From an uncultured Mycoplasmatota bacterium (GTDB taxonomy: Bacteria > Bacillota_I > Bacilli_A > RF39 > UBA660), in assembly GCA_900542735.1 (NCBI GenBank), contig UQOS01000046.1, positions 1 to 6,844 of the forward strand: a DNA stretch of 6,844 nucleotides. Reading direction: 5' to 3'. Each line of letters starts with the position of its first letter. The first letter of the stretch is position 1. Position numbers and translations under genes: made by a program. The notes below the pieces were generated by a model. The model saw only the letters and a list, made by a program, of their open reading frames with translations. It did not search any database and was not told where the DNA came from. Positions 6,599 to 6,844 of the stretch are shown here, piece after piece.

Positions 6599-6844
6599 TT
6601 AAATTTCTTTTGATAATTTTTCTAAAGTAGTAGTATCAAGTCCAGTCATACGAGAAATTGTCGCAATATCTAGCTTTTCTTTTAACATATTTTTAGCTAT
6701 TTCTACATTTCTTTGTTCAACTCCCTGAGAAATTCCTTTAGAAATTCCATCTTCATAAGCCATCTTTTTCTCAGTATTCTGGATTAATCTTTGATCTTCT
6801 TCATAAGTCATAAAACTTCTGAACGTTTCTTGATTATTTAAATC
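6599..6844 (-). CDS. PD-(D/E)XK (Rpn-type) nuclease family protein, C-terminal fragment
   Basis: The reading frame is open to the right edge, so this is the last 81 codons of a longer gene; the ATG at 6811 is internal, not the true start. The visible part begins DLNNQETFRSFM, continues TYEEDQRLIQNTEKKMAYEDG, a Gly-spaced helix GISKGISQGVEQRN, then AKNMLKEKLDIATISRMTGLDTTTLEKLSKEI. This tail (charged helix, 'GxxxGxxxG' repeat, and a small helical end resembling an HTH: 'IATISRMTGLDTTTLEKL') is characteristic of the PD-(D/E)XK nuclease family transposase/Rpn proteins, frequent and often multicopy in gut Firmicutes. The catalytic nuclease domain is outside the window, so activity cannot be judged. 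The family is associated with recombination-promoting endonuclease activity and, in E. coli, phage defence. It ends at a TAA followed by a terminator. Confidence 0.78.
   Translation of the reverse strand, partial: DLNNQETFRSFMTYEEDQRLIQNTEKKMAYEDGISKGISQGVEQRNVEIAKNMLKEKLDIATISRMTGLDTTTLEKLSKEI

Noticed and set aside
600..6600. Frequent CTAG/ACTAGTA words across the window
   Set aside because: They mostly coincide with Thr/Ser/Leu codons (ACT, AGT, CTA) in AT-biased genes and show no regular spacing or intergenic clustering.

Overview
The window is AT-rich (about 30% G+C by eye) and densely packed with genes. Seven genes lie on the minus strand and one on the plus strand. Shine-Dalgarno sites of the GGAGG/GGTGA type, sigma-A-like promoters, a SpoIID/LytB-domain protein and a SipW-type export signal together suggest a low-GC Gram-positive bacterium of the Bacilli or a related host-associated lineage. 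That placement is inference; no rRNA is present. Tryptophan is encoded by TGG where I checked (PriA, SpoIID-like protein) and every gene is full length under the standard code, which argues against a Mycoplasma-type code.

Left edge (1-364): the start of a gene for a secreted or membrane protein with a SipW/TasA-like signal region runs off the left end. Upstream of it is a near-consensus promoter whose -35 and -10 boxes form the two arms of an inverted repeat. A small XRE-type repressor gene (365-595) is transcribed divergently from the other side. This looks like a regulator-operator-target module.

Centre (579-4310): a hairpin terminator shared by converging genes separates the regulator from a minus-strand gene block. 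Read in the direction of transcription, the block is priA (replication-restart helicase), a membrane-anchored SpoIID/LytB-type lytic transglycosylase, a membrane-anchored thioredoxin-like protein with a CPWC motif, fmt (methionyl-tRNA formyltransferase) and a membrane protein of unknown function. The last three are translationally linked: trx and fmt overlap by 8 nt, and fmt and the last gene share the TAATG stop/start. They have their own extended -10 promoter. In many Firmicutes priA is followed by def and fmt; here def is absent and two cell-envelope genes sit between priA and fmt.

Right edge (6545-6844): the C-terminal end of a PD-(D/E)XK/Rpn-type nuclease (transposase-like) gene enters from the right. 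It ends at a strong hairpin terminator just upstream of priA. No complete mobile element, tRNA, rRNA or CRISPR array was seen.
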